This document shows, in pieces, positions 54,751 through 63,294 of a stretch of 64,000 nt of DNA (the stretch's first letter is position 1; every line of letters starts with the position of its first letter). The stretch comes from Caldilineaceae bacterium (GTDB taxonomy: Bacteria; Chloroflexota; Anaerolineae; Caldilineales; Caldilineaceae), in contig JALHQH010000010.1 in NCBI GenBank assembly GCA_022842065.1, positions 124,001 through 188,000 on the forward strand, given 5' to 3'. The position numbers were made by a program, and so were the translations under genes. Under the pieces are notes generated by a model. That model did not search any database, was not told the origin of the DNA, and saw only the letters and a list, made by a program, of their open reading frames with translations.

Positions 54751-55421
54751 ATCAGGTTCCTCCTCTTATAGGAATCGAAGTGGGTGATCAGGTAGCAACG
54801 GACAACACGACTGCAACACAGCAGCGCTTCTCTGTACGATACCGAACCGTGGTCGTAAAGTAAAAGAAACGCAAGCCGCGCCGTGTACCGCCAGGGGAGA
54901 GGATAGCACACAACGTGCAGTAGGACATAAGCCGACAAGCCTCATGCTGCCGTTAGCCGTTAACCTATATAGTTTACCTAGTTTTTGGGAAGAATCAAAA
55001 CGGGCGGTTGACATGCCGCCGATGGCTCTGTAAAATAGGTTACACTTCTTCTTTATTGGTGACAAGCCCTATTTGGATAGTCTTTACACGTCGGTTGCGA
55101 TAGGGGGAGCCTACCCGAACGGGTAGGGGTGGGATACAACAGCGGATTGAGGAAGAAATGGTGAGTAGCCAGTTTGCGATTGATGAGTGCAACAGCTTGA
55201 ATGGTCAGTTGCGCCGAAAAATCCGCGTTCAACTGGAACGCAAGGGGTGACACGCTAGCCCTGGGCTAAAGCCACAGGGCTGGGGGCGGCGATGCCAAAC
55301 CCTAGCGAGTGGGTTGAAGCAAAATCCGTTCCTTCCCCCATCCGTTGTTGTATTGATTGCTGCCGCCGTTTGTTTCACTTAATCCCATTTGCAATGGCAA
55401 ATCTGTCGGAGTCGCTTACGT
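54751..55421. other. Gene-free stretch of 671 bases with promoter and structured downstream part
   Basis: No credible protein gene was found. The first part is the leader of the acs copy 2 gene. A strong plus-strand promoter (55008-55036) is followed by about 380 bases rich in short hairpins, for example CCTACCC/GGGTAGG (near 55115), GCGTTC/GAACGC (near 55225) and AGCCCTG/CAGGGCT (near 55256). It may be a long leader of the kinase gene or a structured RNA. Confidence 0.55.
55008..55036 (+). promoter_or_regulatory. Strong sigma-70-type promoter
   Basis: TTGACA (55008-55013), a 17-base spacer and TAAAAT (55031-55036) are near consensus. Transcription would start near 55044, almost 380 bases before the kinase start codon. 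Confidence 0.65.
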
Positions 55422-56135
55422 ATGAACAGCAACCACACCACGCCATCACTGCCCACAGCTGAGGCGGCGCCACTCTCGCCTTCGGAACGGATTCTCACTG
55501 TGACCGAGGAAGAGTTGAGTCGCATCATTCTTGACATTCACGACGGGCCGGTGCAATATCTTTTTACCGCGCTCTCGCTGCTCACCGGTATTCAACAGGA
55601 GGTCGGCAATGACAACCAGCGGCCAGACCTGGCCCCCCGGTTGGCCCAAGTAGGCACGTTGCTTGAATCGTCCCTCTATGAGATCAAGTTTTTTATGGGT
55701 GCGTTTCGGCCCCCCGAATTTCGTCGCCGCTCCTTGGTCTCGATTGTCGAGGGGCTGGTGATCCAGCACGAAGAGTGGACCGGCAACACGGTTGAGTTGG
55801 CAACCGGCGATCTGCCTGACGAGATTGCCCTGCCGGTGAAGATCGCGCTCTATCGCATCGTGCAAGAAGCGCTCTCCAACAGCTATCGCCATGCCGGGGT
55901 CGAACAGTACCATGTCAGCCTTTGGGGTGACGAGGGCAAGATCTGTCTGGAAGTCGCCGACAAAGGTCGCGGCTTCGAGCCGGGTACACTGCCCCAAACC
56001 GATAACGCCGAGCATGCGGAGCACATCGGCCTACGCGGCATGAGCGACCGCGTCGCCATCCTCGGCGGTCACTTTGCCCTCGACAGCCGGCCGGGTGAGG
56101 GGACGCGGATTTATGTGGAGATTCCAGCGCGCTGA
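55422..56135 (+). CDS. Soluble NarL-type histidine kinase (HisKA_3)
   Basis: The 237-residue cytosolic kinase has the HisKA_3 motif ILDIHDGPVQYLFTALSLL with the phospho-His, an N-box in RIVQEALSNSYRHAG, and G-boxes DKGRGFEPG and HIGLRGMSDRV. No sensor domain or partner regulator is adjacent, so input is unknown; the long leader upstream may regulate it. ATG 55422 is used because earlier codons lie in an unlikely Arg-rich stretch. Confidence 0.88.
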   Translation: MNSNHTTPSLPTAEAAPLSPSERILTVTEEELSRIILDIHDGPVQYLFTALSLLTGIQQEVGNDNQRPDLAPRLAQVGTLLESSLYEIKFFMGAFRPPEFRRRSLVSIVEGLVIQHEEWTGNTVELATGDLPDEIALPVKIALYRIVQEALSNSYRHAGVEQYHVSLWGDEGKICLEVADKGRGFEPGTLPQTDNAEHAEHIGLRGMSDRVAILGGHFALDSRPGEGTRIYVEIPAR

Positions 56136-56143
56136 GAGATTAA

Positions 56144-56194
56144 GAAACGAGACATGCGCCCAGGGAGCACCCGCCAGGACACATGTCTCGTTTC
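56144..56194. terminator. Bidirectional terminator-like hairpin
   Basis: Arms GAAACGAGACATG (56144-56156) and CATGTCTCGTTTC (56182-56194) form a perfect 13-bp stem between the convergent kinase and reductase genes. Confidence 0.55.
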
Positions 56195-56197
56195 CGG

Positions 56198-57625
56198 CTA
56201 AGCGCTTTTAAACCGCACTTGGGCATGGAGTGCGTCTAACATTTCTTGGATGCGGGTAAACTTCACGCGCGGGCGGCCTTGGGCTTGGCCCTTGGTCACT
56301 TCCAACTCATCGAGGATGCGCCAGCCTTCAATTGTGACAAAGTCGAGACGGCGTTCTTCGAGTAAGGCGTCAATGGCTGCCGGATCGGAGAACGGGGCGG
56401 GGGTGATGTTGGGCAGGTCGCTCAACATGGTCTGCACTGTTTCGACGGCATCGGGTTTGTTGGTACCGATCACGCCGGAGGGGCCGCGCTTGGCCCAACC
56501 GACGACATATTCACCCATGATCTGTTCATTTGTCTCCGGGTTTTTGACCCGTCCTAGATCGTTGGGAATGGTGCCGCTGCGCTTGTCATAGGGTACATTT
56601 TCCAGCGCAATCCCCTTATAACCAACCGAGCGCAGTACCAGGCTCGCCTCAATGGTTTCAAACTCACCAAGGCCATAGGCATTGATATAACCACTGGCGT
56701 CAGCGCGCAACTCGTTCTTTTCAATGCGCACAGCACTCACTTTGCCATCTTCGCCCAAGATTTCGACTGGTGAGGCCATAAAGCAGAAGTGGACACGGCG
56801 TTCCTTGCCGGTCAAGGGCTGGATGCTAAAGTTGCGCAGGTGTTCCAAATTGCGCTGTGTCTCGGAATCCCCGGCGGCCTCAGCCTCACTGGCCGGATCT
56901 AATTCCAGGGCGGCAGGGTCAACCACCACTTCGGCAACTGCCAACTCCCCAAATTCCTTAATCTCCGGCGGCGTGAACTTGACTTGCGCCGGCCCGCGGC
57001 GGGAGAGAACGTAGATATCCTTAATGTTGCTGGTCGCCAGTTTTTCCAGTGCAGCGTCGGTGATGTCAGTGGTTTTGAGTTCATCGACCGTCTTGGCCAG
57101 AATACGCGCCACATCCATCGCCACATTACCAACACCCACGACAATGGCCGTGTTGCCACTCAAATCAAGTTCCAGATCAGCAAAGTCGGGGTGGCCGTTA
57201 TACCAGGCCACAAATTCGGTCGCGGAGAGGCTGCCAGCCAGATCTTCGCCGGGAATATTCAACTTGCGGTCGGATTGAGCGCCCACCGCATAGATGATCT
57301 GGTCATAGTAGCGGCGCAGGTCGGCATGAGTAATATCGGAGCCGAAGTCAACATTGCCATAAAAGCGAAACCGTGGATCAGCAGCGGTGCGGTCATAGAC
57401 CTTGGAGACAGATTTGATCTTCTGGTGATCGGGGGCGACGCCATAGCGGACAAGGCCGTGGGGCGTGGGCAGGCGTTCAAACATGTCAACTGTTACCTGG
57501 ACTGCCTTTTGTTGCAACAACGCTCCGGCGGCATAAAAGCCCGATGGGCCGGCGCCGATAATGGCCACGCGTAACGGTCGTGCGGCTGAACCCAATTGCT
57601 CAGCGATCCCAAGTTGCTCGGTCAC
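56198..57625 (-). CDS. Ferredoxin/adrenodoxin-type NADP+ reductase
   Basis: The 475-residue flavoprotein begins with the FAD loop VAIIGAGPSGFYAAGALL, then LVRYGVAPDHQKIKSV and FYGNVDFGSDI. The NADP loop is IVVGVGNVAMDVARIL, and GWAKRGPSGVIGTNK closes the FAD site. This set fits FprA/adrenodoxin-reductase enzymes, which move electrons between NADPH and ferredoxin. GTG 57625 follows GAGGAG at 6 bases. No ferredoxin gene adjoins. Confidence 0.9.
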   Translation of the reverse strand: MTEQLGIAEQLGSAARPLRVAIIGAGPSGFYAAGALLQQKAVQVTVDMFERLPTPHGLVRYGVAPDHQKIKSVSKVYDRTAADPRFRFYGNVDFGSDITHADLRRYYDQIIYAVGAQSDRKLNIPGEDLAGSLSATEFVAWYNGHPDFADLELDLSGNTAIVVGVGNVAMDVARILAKTVDELKTTDITDAALEKLATSNIKDIYVLSRRGPAQVKFTPPEIKEFGELAVAEVVVDPAALELDPASEAEAAGDSETQRNLEHLRNFSIQPLTGKERRVHFCFMASPVEILGEDGKVSAVRIEKNELRADASGYINAYGLGEFETIEASLVLRSVGYKGIALENVPYDKRSGTIPNDLGRVKNPETNEQIMGEYVVGWAKRGPSGVIGTNKPDAVETVQTMLSDLPNITPAPFSDPAAIDALLEERRLDFVTIEGWRILDELEVTKGQAQGRPRVKFTRIQEMLDALHAQVRFKSA

Positions 57626-57691
57626 GTGCTACTCCTCTTCCGCAGGGGTGTGCTATTCCTGCCTGGAAATGTGATCTTGAAAATTGTTTAA

Positions 57692-57747
57692 TCGGGTTTG
57701 GTAGCGGCAGGGCACGCGATCACGTGCCCTGCCGCTACCAAACCCGA
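57692..57747. terminator. Perfect 25-bp hairpin
   Basis: Arms 57692-57716 and 57723-57747 match exactly (TCGGGTTTGGTAGCGGCAGG...) with a 6-base loop. It lies between the small membrane gene and the reductase gene, both minus-strand, and could end the small gene's message. Confidence 0.6.
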
Positions 57748-57755
57748 AGAATGTA

Positions 57756-57956
57756 TTAGCCACGAATCATGCTGCCAAATTGGCGAGCCAGGGTGAGAAT
57801 GCTAATGCCCAGTTGGAAGTAGTCGCCGGCACCGAGTGCAGAGAGACCAGGCATCTCTTCATCTGGATCTTGATCCCCGATCACCCAGCCAAAAGCTGCG
57901 CCAAGCAGCGCACCGGCGACTAATCCAATCAAAATTGTTTTTACGCGATCATTCAT
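57756..57956 (-). CDS. Small single-helix membrane protein
   Basis: The 66-residue protein has a glycine-zipper helix (ILIGLVAGALLGAAFGWVIG) and a short acidic linker (DQDPDEEMPG). A second weakly hydrophobic segment ends it. A GGGGAGAG site precedes the ATG. The glycine spacing suggests helix-helix packing in the membrane; function unknown. The gene is flanked by long hairpins on both sides. Confidence 0.65.
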   Translation of the reverse strand: MNDRVKTILIGLVAGALLGAAFGWVIGDQDPDEEMPGLSALGAGDYFQLGISILTLARQFGSMIRG

Positions 57957-57996
57957 CTCTGCTCTCCCCTAATTTTCACGACTATATTGCGGTTGA

Positions 57997-58043
57997 AATG
58001 AGAGCCGGCGTTTTGACCAGCGTGAAAAACACCGGCTCTCATT
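57997..58043. terminator. Hairpin overlapping the stop of the 101-residue gene
   Basis: Arms AATGAGAGCCGG (57997-58008) and CCGGCTCTCATT (58032-58043) form a perfect 12-bp stem, extended inward by a near-match GTTTT/AAAAC. The right arm includes the stop codon of the 101-residue gene (58039-58041). Confidence 0.55.
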
Positions 58044-58344
58044 CAGAGCGAAATTTAGTAGATCCATCAATACCGCTCAGGTTGCGCAGAAAGCTTTCAA
58101 AGCGCTTGGCACGGACATTGAACCGAATCACTGGTTCACTTACTTGGGTACTGACGCGTGCGCTTTGGACGCGGACTTTACCGCTCAACCCTTGTGCCTG
58201 TTTGGTAAGCGTATAGCTTTTGCGATGGAGCCAATCCATCCCGCGCACCACAAAATAGAGTGCAGCCAGGGGAATGACGAGCATCACAAAACAGAACAAC
58301 GAGAGCCAAATGACCGATAGATCACGCCAGAACGCTACTTCCAT
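58039..58344 (-). CDS. Small membrane protein with amphipathic tail
   Basis: The 101-residue protein has one hydrophobic helix (LSLFCFVMLVIPLAALYFVV). A basic, polar tail (KSYTLTKQAQGLSGKVRVQ) follows, probably cytoplasmic. It reads in the same direction as the 66-residue gene, 82 bases away. No family is recognised. Confidence 0.6.
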   Translation of the reverse strand: MEVAFWRDLSVIWLSLFCFVMLVIPLAALYFVVRGMDWLHRKSYTLTKQAQGLSGKVRVQSARVSTQVSEPVIRFNVRAKRFESFLRNLSGIDGSTKFRSE

Positions 58345-58430
58345 AAGTGCTGCCTACCCTTGTGCGATACGTTACAAATTTCACAACTTCATTTTAGCAG
58401 ATCGCGACAACGCACCCAAATTATTACTAT

Positions 58431-58505
58431 TAGGACTTACGCAGCGCTCGGCGGCTGAGCGGGGGCCCTTTGGGCGCGAAACCAGAGAGCGCTGTGTAAG
58501 TCCTA
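58431..58505. mobile_element. MITE-like 75-bp element with TA flanks
   Basis: Nineteen-base terminal inverted repeats (TAGGACTTACGCAGCGCTC at 58431-58449, paired with 58487-58505) match except for one G-T pair. If TA is taken as target duplication, the ends are GGACTTACGC, the layout of small IS630/Tc1-related elements. No ORF is inside. The intergenic interval 58345-58681 holds nothing else recognisable. Confidence 0.55.
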
Positions 58506-58681
58506 TCCAGTATACTTGCTTGCAGCCCTTAATTTCCGCCACCTATTTTCACATCTTTGCGCCTATAACACCGTGACGCTTCCTACACATCCGCTTATTT
58601 CTTGACCTTGCGTTCTTGTCCACTTCGCGGTTTAATGAACGCTAACAACGCGTTCCTTTTCCTGTTCTCCCACGAGGCTCT

Positions 58682-59629
58682 ATGACAAAAACAGCACTGA
58701 TTGCGATTGGTGGCAACTCCCTGATCCCCGACCCCTCCCGCTCCGACATCCCACACCAGTGGGATGCCATCCGTGAAACTTGCCGGCACCTGGCCGATCT
58801 GATTCAGGCTGGTTGGCGACTGGTGATTACCCACGGCAATGGCCCCCAAGTTGGTTTTATCCTACGCCGCAACGAACTCGCCACCCATGAAGTTTCCCCG
58901 ATTCCGCTTGATCTCATGGTCGCCGACACCCAGGGCGGTATCGGTTATATGATGCAACAGGCGCTGCGCAATGAGCTTTATAGCCGCGGTGTTCAGCGTA
59001 CCGTTGTCTCCCTCATCACCCAAACGCTGGTCGATGGCGATGACCCGGCCTTTGCCCACCCCACCAAACCGATTGGGGCCTTTCTAAGTGAAGCCCAAGC
59101 GCGTACCTTTGCCGCCGAAGGCTGGCAAGTAATCGAGGATTCCGGCCGTGGTTGGCGGCGGATCGTGGCCTCGCCCCAACCACGCTCGATTATTGAGATC
59201 GATGCGATTCGGACCTTGACGGACGCCGGCCAGATTGTGATCGCGGCCGGCGGGGGTGGGATTCCTGTCGTGCAAAACGCCAGCGGTGAATTGCGCGAAC
59301 TCAAGGGCGTCTATGGTGTAGTCGATAAGGATCGCGCCAGCGCGCTGCTGGCCAGGCAACTGGATGCGGATCTGCTGCTCATCTCCACCGGCGTGCCGCA
59401 GGTGGCGGTTCACTTCAACACCCCCCAACAGCGTAACCTGGATCGCGTCACTGTCGCCGAGTTGCAAACTTACCTGACCGAAGGGCATTTTCCCGCCGGT
59501 AGCATGGCCCCCAAAATCGAATCGGTGATCGACTTTGTCGCCGCCACCGGCAAGGAAGCATTGATCACCGGCCCTCAACACATCACCCGTGCCCTGGCCG
59601 GCGAGACGGGGACGTGGGTGGTCGCCTAA
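58682..59629 (+). CDS. arcC: Carbamate kinase
   Basis: The enzyme converts carbamoyl phosphate and ADP to ATP and carbamate (reverse reaction possible). The 315-residue protein shows the amino-acid-kinase fold with LIAIGGNSLIPDP, VITHGNGPQVGFILRRNE, DTQGGIGYMMQQAL, AAGGGGIPVV and VVDKDRASALLARQ, and MAPKIESVIDFV near the end. It usually works with arginine deiminase, agmatine, allantoin or purine catabolism, but no such genes adjoin. A strong hairpin terminator follows. Confidence 0.93.
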   Translation: MTKTALIAIGGNSLIPDPSRSDIPHQWDAIRETCRHLADLIQAGWRLVITHGNGPQVGFILRRNELATHEVSPIPLDLMVADTQGGIGYMMQQALRNELYSRGVQRTVVSLITQTLVDGDDPAFAHPTKPIGAFLSEAQARTFAAEGWQVIEDSGRGWRRIVASPQPRSIIEIDAIRTLTDAGQIVIAAGGGGIPVVQNASGELRELKGVYGVVDKDRASALLARQLDADLLLISTGVPQVAVHFNTPQQRNLDRVTVAELQTYLTEGHFPAGSMAPKIESVIDFVAATGKEALITGPQHITRALAGETGTWVVA

Positions 59630-59638
59630 TCTTAAAGT

Positions 59639-59681
59639 TTGCGGTAAAAGTTTTCATTAACAATGAAAACTTTTACCGCAA
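59639..59681. terminator. Terminator after carbamate kinase
   Basis: A perfect 20-bp stem (59639-59658 with 59662-59681, outer TTGCGGTAAAAGTTTTC) with a 3-base loop, rich in A/T pairs, lies 9 bases after the stop. Confidence 0.65.
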
Positions 59682-59732
59682 TTGTTTCATCCCCATTGAA
59701 AACAATTAATTACCCAATCAAAGGAACCAATC

Positions 59733-60923
59733 ATGAAAATTACCGACCTCCGCTGTGCTATCATCGGCGACCAACCGATTATCCGCATTCTCACCGACGA
59801 AGGGATCGACGGTTATGGCCAGGCCGAATGGCCCAAACCCTATCTCAAACCGCATGTGCTCTTCTACCGCGACCTGATCCTGGGCGCCGACCCCACCGAT
59901 GTCGAGCGGGTGATGGGCCGGATCCGCCGGTTGGGCGCGTTCAAACCCTGGGGCGCGGCCGTCAGTGCCATCGAAGTGGCGCTCTGGGATATTGCCGGCA
60001 AGGCGGCTAATCTGCCGGTCTACAAGCTGTTGGGTGGCAAGGTGCGCGACAAAGTACGCGTCTACAACGGCGCGGTGCGCTTCCAGATGGCGGGCTATGA
60101 GCCGCAGCACTTCGCCGAAAACATGCAGCAGATGATGGAGTCGCCAGAGGGTTTCTCGATCATCAAGCAGGGGATCGCCTTTCACAGCCCCATGCCCAGC
60201 CGCGTCCCCAACTATTTCTATGGCGACGCCCAACCCGGTGGCCGTCACCCCAACCGCGGTCTGCTGACCGAGCAGGGTTTCAAACATACCATCGCCTGTA
60301 TCGAAGCAATGAAAGAAGTGACCGGCGACAAAGTCGGCCTCGCCCTCGACTGTGGCCCCGGCTTTACCGTGCCTGATGCGCTAAAGCTGGCCAAAGCCGT
60401 CGAAGATCTCAACATCATGTGGCTGGAGGATATGATCACCGGCGACTACACCCCCTACGTCATGGCCGACCTCTACCGCGAGGTGACCAGCCAGACCTCG
60501 ACCCCGATCCACACCGGCGAGCAGATCTATCTGCGCCAAAACTTCCGCGAGCTAATCGAGAAAAAAGCGGTCAACATTATCGGCCCGGACCCGCTTGATG
60601 TCGGTGGCATGGCTGAGTTGAAGTGGATCGCCGAATATGCGGATCTGCACGGCATCCTCATGGCCCCCCACGGCACGGCGGACGGCTTGATCGGCCTCGC
60701 CGCTTTGGTGCAAGTCTCGGCGACCCTGCCCAGCAACTACATTGCCTTTGAGTATCCCATCGGTCGCCCCGATTGGTGGTACGACATTGTCGACGGCCTG
60801 CCCGACCCGATTGTCAAAGAAAGTTTTATCGACGTGTGGGATAAGCCGGGCCTGGGGATTACGATCAACGCGGAGAAGGCGAAGAAGTATCTGGTCGCAG
60901 GGGATGAGGGGTTCTTTGATTAA
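59733..60923 (+). CDS. Enolase-superfamily acid sugar dehydratase/racemase-like protein
   Basis: The 396-residue protein is a second member of the enolase superfamily and is divergent from the enzyme at 934-2082. Metal-ligand candidates are Asp in LALDCGPGFT, Glu in NIMWLEDMI and Glu in HTGEQIY; a catalytic His sits in LMAPHGTADG. There is no KxK motif at the usual place (KQGIAFHS instead), which points to the mannonate/galactonate dehydratase-like branch. The substrate is not predictable. The ATG follows AAAGGAACC. A T-run hairpin terminator lies about 100 bases downstream. Confidence 0.82.
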   Translation: MKITDLRCAIIGDQPIIRILTDEGIDGYGQAEWPKPYLKPHVLFYRDLILGADPTDVERVMGRIRRLGAFKPWGAAVSAIEVALWDIAGKAANLPVYKLLGGKVRDKVRVYNGAVRFQMAGYEPQHFAENMQQMMESPEGFSIIKQGIAFHSPMPSRVPNYFYGDAQPGGRHPNRGLLTEQGFKHTIACIEAMKEVTGDKVGLALDCGPGFTVPDALKLAKAVEDLNIMWLEDMITGDYTPYVMADLYREVTSQTSTPIHTGEQIYLRQNFRELIEKKAVNIIGPDPLDVGGMAELKWIAEYADLHGILMAPHGTADGLIGLAALVQVSATLPSNYIAFEYPIGRPDWWYDIVDGLPDPIVKESFIDVWDKPGLGITINAEKAKKYLVAGDEGFFD

Positions 60924-61024
60924 GGGGGGATCCACGAAGCGGGAACCCTCGGGGTGTGAAGGCACACGAAGGATTATGCTGTAAACGGGCTGGCTCCCGC
61001 TTGTCTGGCTAACCCATAAATGAG

Positions 61025-61055
61025 AAAAGCTGGGTGGTTGACGCCCAGCTTTTTT
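61025..61055 (+). terminator. Rho-independent terminator
   Basis: A 10-bp stem AAAAGCTGGG / CCCAGCTTTT (61025-61034, 61044-61053) is followed by a run of Ts (61050-61055). It lies 100 bases after the enolase-family gene stop. Confidence 0.8.
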
Positions 61056-61140
61056 GTTACAATCAGCGCATCATCATTGTGTGGGATGCCGGGAAATAGG
61101 GTAATCCAAACCCCTTTCATTCCCGGCGATAAGTGCCTTG

Positions 61141-61149
61141 TGCTATAAT
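61141..61149 (+). promoter_or_regulatory. Extended -10 promoter for the MFS gene
   Basis: TGCTATAAT is an extended -10 box (TGnTATAAT) 50 bases upstream of the MFS start; no good -35 is seen, which is common with extended -10. An inverted repeat CCGGGAA/TTCCCGG (61089-61095, 61120-61126) just upstream may be a regulatory site. Confidence 0.55.
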
Positions 61150-61198
61150 CCAGCCATCTGACCTGACTTCTTAACCCAACCTAGCAAACGGGCACTCC

Positions 61199-62494
61199 AT
61201 GAGCGAAGCCGCACACGTCCTTGCCGCGCCGGCGCGCGAACGTATCTACCGCCGCAATTTTGTCTTTTTTCTGCTCGATACGATTCTCTTCACTGGGGCG
61301 ATGAATATCATCAGCCCGACGACCCTCATCCCCGATTTTGTGCGCCATCTCACCGATTCGCAGATTTTGATCGGGCTGTGCGGCACCTTGTTTACGATTG
61401 GTTTTACGCTGCCGCAACTGCTGGTTGCCCGCTATATTGTTCGTTATCCGCGCAAAAAGTGGTGGTTTGTTGGCCCGAACATCCCTGTGCGGACGATGAT
61501 CTTGCTCTTTGCGCTGCTCCTCTTCTGGTTTGGGGCGGCGCAACCGCAACTCATCCTCGTCGCCTTTTTCATCTGCTACACGATTGCCGCCTTGGGTGAT
61601 GGGTTGGTCGGCGTCCCCTGGGCGGATCTGGCGGCGACGAGCCTGAGTGATCGCTGGCGGGCGCGCATGTTTGGCATTGCCACGGTCCTCATTGGCATCA
61701 TGATGCTCTTGGTCGCGCCGCAGATTGGCGTCATCTTGAGTGAACGGGGGCCGACCTTTCCCTATAACTATGCCCTGTTGTTTGGGATCGCCGGTCTGCT
61801 CTTTGCCCTCTCGACGGTGCCAGGCGCGTTTATTCAGGAAATCCCTGATGGCAGGGTGGCACAAACGGTGCCGACCTTGCGCGAATTTCTGCCGCTCCTG
61901 GGGCGCTTACTGCGCAATGATGGTCCTTTTCGCGCCTTTATCGCCGTGCGGATCGGGGCCAATCTTTTTATGATGGCGGCCCCGTTCTACATTGGTTATG
62001 CCACGACACAATTGGGGTTGTCGAGCGAAGTGGCGGTGCCGACATTGCTGGCGATGCAAACCATCGGCAGCCTCACCGGTGCCTTGGTCTACACGTGGCT
62101 AGGCGAGCGGAACAATCTGCTCTATATCCGGCTGGCGTTGGCGGCGGGGGCGCTGTTGCCGATCTCGGCGTTGCTGGCGGGGGTAATTGGCCCCTTGCCC
62201 CTTTACATCGGTTTTCTGGTTTCGGGGTTGGCCAATGGCAGCAATCTCTTTGCCGGCTTTCTGAACTGGGTGGTTGGCTATGCCCCGGCCGAACAGCGCC
62301 CGCTCTATGTGGGGCTGGCCAATACGGTTACCGCGGTTGTTTCGCTTGTAACACCGCTCATTAGCGGTACGATTGCCCAGCAATTTGGCTATCGCCCGCT
62401 CTTTGTGGTGTCATTGACAATGGCGTTGGGCACACTCTTCGTGACGATTCGTTATTTGCGCGCCAAGCCGGTGGAAACGCCTGCTGTGGCGTAG
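61199..62494 (+). CDS. Major facilitator superfamily transporter
   Basis: The 431-residue protein has about twelve membrane helices in two halves. Each half starts with a hydrophobic helix (FVFFLLDTILFTGAMNI; AFIAVRIGANLFMMAAPF). Family loop traits are RYPRKKWWFV between helices 2 and 3 and TSLSDRWRARMFGIA near the middle, plus YTWLGERNNLLYIR in the second half. No substrate signature is recognised; it may be an exporter. It has its own promoter. Confidence 0.85.
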   Translation: MSEAAHVLAAPARERIYRRNFVFFLLDTILFTGAMNIISPTTLIPDFVRHLTDSQILIGLCGTLFTIGFTLPQLLVARYIVRYPRKKWWFVGPNIPVRTMILLFALLLFWFGAAQPQLILVAFFICYTIAALGDGLVGVPWADLAATSLSDRWRARMFGIATVLIGIMMLLVAPQIGVILSERGPTFPYNYALLFGIAGLLFALSTVPGAFIQEIPDGRVAQTVPTLREFLPLLGRLLRNDGPFRAFIAVRIGANLFMMAAPFYIGYATTQLGLSSEVAVPTLLAMQTIGSLTGALVYTWLGERNNLLYIRLALAAGALLPISALLAGVIGPLPLYIGFLVSGLANGSNLFAGFLNWVVGYAPAEQRPLYVGLANTVTAVVSLVTPLISGTIAQQFGYRPLFVVSLTMALGTLFVTIRYLRAKPVETPAVA

Positions 62495-62544
62495 TGTCAA
62501 CTTTTAAACTTTTAAAATGTTAGTGGCGTTCTACGCGGTTTTTC

Positions 62545-62553
62545 TGTTATAAT
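62545..62553 (+). promoter_or_regulatory. Extended -10 promoter of the toxin-antitoxin-like pair
   Basis: TGTTATAAT (extended -10) lies 37 bases before the ATG at 62591. The -35 region is weak. Confidence 0.5.
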
Positions 62554-62590
62554 AGCTTTACTGCAATTATGTGATCATGGTAAGAACAAC

Positions 62591-62821
62591 ATGAAGACGA
62601 CAGAGTATTATCGAAACAGCGTACTAAAACGTCGCCCTTACTTGAGAGATGAGTGGATTGAGTATGTCATACAAAACCCACTTAATACCGAAGTACAAGA
62701 CAATGGTCGTATTCGCTTTTGGGGATATATTGATGCACTTGGTCAATATCTACGTGTGGTCGTAGAACCAGATGGCGAAACTGTGCATAATGCGTTTCTG
62801 GATCGTGGTTTTGATGAATAA
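62591..62821 (+). CDS. Small DUF4258-like protein, candidate toxin
   Basis: The 76-residue protein begins with TEYYRNSVLKRRPYLRDEWIEYVI and has the RIRFWGYIDALGQYLRVVVEPDG core, resembling DUF4258/RelE-like small toxins. It is followed 15 bases later by a DUF2283 gene, a pairing often predicted as toxin-antitoxin. A role in RNA cleavage is inferred, not shown. Confidence 0.75.
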   Translation: MKTTEYYRNSVLKRRPYLRDEWIEYVIQNPLNTEVQDNGRIRFWGYIDALGQYLRVVVEPDGETVHNAFLDRGFDE

Positions 62822-62836
62822 ATAAGCGAGATAGCG

Positions 62837-63079
62837 ATGGTCTTTCAATATTTTTCTGAAACTGATATGCTCTATATTAAGCTTAAAGATGGCATCAGTA
62901 CCGAATCGGCGGAGGTTGCCCCAAATATCGTCCTTGATTTTGATGCTACGAACAATGTCATCGGCATTGAAATTGAGGATGCGAGCTTGCATATGGATCT
63001 GTCAAAGCTAGAGATTTCGGCATTGCCGCTGGTTGATCTAATTATGAAACAGCCGCAAGTTCATGCGTTTGCTGACTAA
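62837..63079 (+). CDS. DUF2283 family protein, candidate antitoxin
   Basis: The 80-residue protein has the DUF2283 layout: FSETDMLYIKLKDG, then ESAEVAPNIVLDFDATNNVIGIEIEDAS. DUF2283 genes are frequently paired with DUF4258 genes and are predicted antitoxins. It is encoded 15 bases after the DUF4258-like gene and likely co-transcribed. Confidence 0.85.
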   Translation: MVFQYFSETDMLYIKLKDGISTESAEVAPNIVLDFDATNNVIGIEIEDASLHMDLSKLEISALPLVDLIMKQPQVHAFAD

Positions 63080-63274
63080 ATTACTGGTTTCAAAACAGAG
63101 CTATCTTTCTTATACTCAAATCAGAATGAGACCCCTAGTTTCGGTCAGCGTGCGTCGCACTGACCAAAGAATCTAGCGGACTGGAAACAGTTGGCGGTCA
63201 GTGCGACGCACGCGATCCCGTTAGCCAGCAAAACGCCGGTTCTCAACTTGACTTCAGTATAGAAACCAGTAATT
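63079..63274. repeat. Nested inverted-repeat element after the toxin-antitoxin pair
   Basis: Outer perfect 13-base arms AATTACTGGTTTC (63079-63091) and GAAACCAGTAATT (63262-63274) enclose a second imperfect pair (TATACTCAAATCAG / CTTGACTTCAGTATA). Inside is a third pair built on GTGCGTCGCACTGACC (about 63150-63165 and 63196-63213). The nested structure is unlike a simple terminator and suggests a MITE-like element. It touches the DUF2283 stop codon. Confidence 0.6.
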
Positions 63275-63294
63275 CGGCCAGACTCAGGTTGTGA

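Noticed and set aside
55260..55345. Resemblance to part of RNase P RNA (CCAAACCC ... GAAGCAAAA)
   Set aside because: The universally conserved P4 strands and the expected 300-400 base layout are missing; only a short, chance-level match remains.
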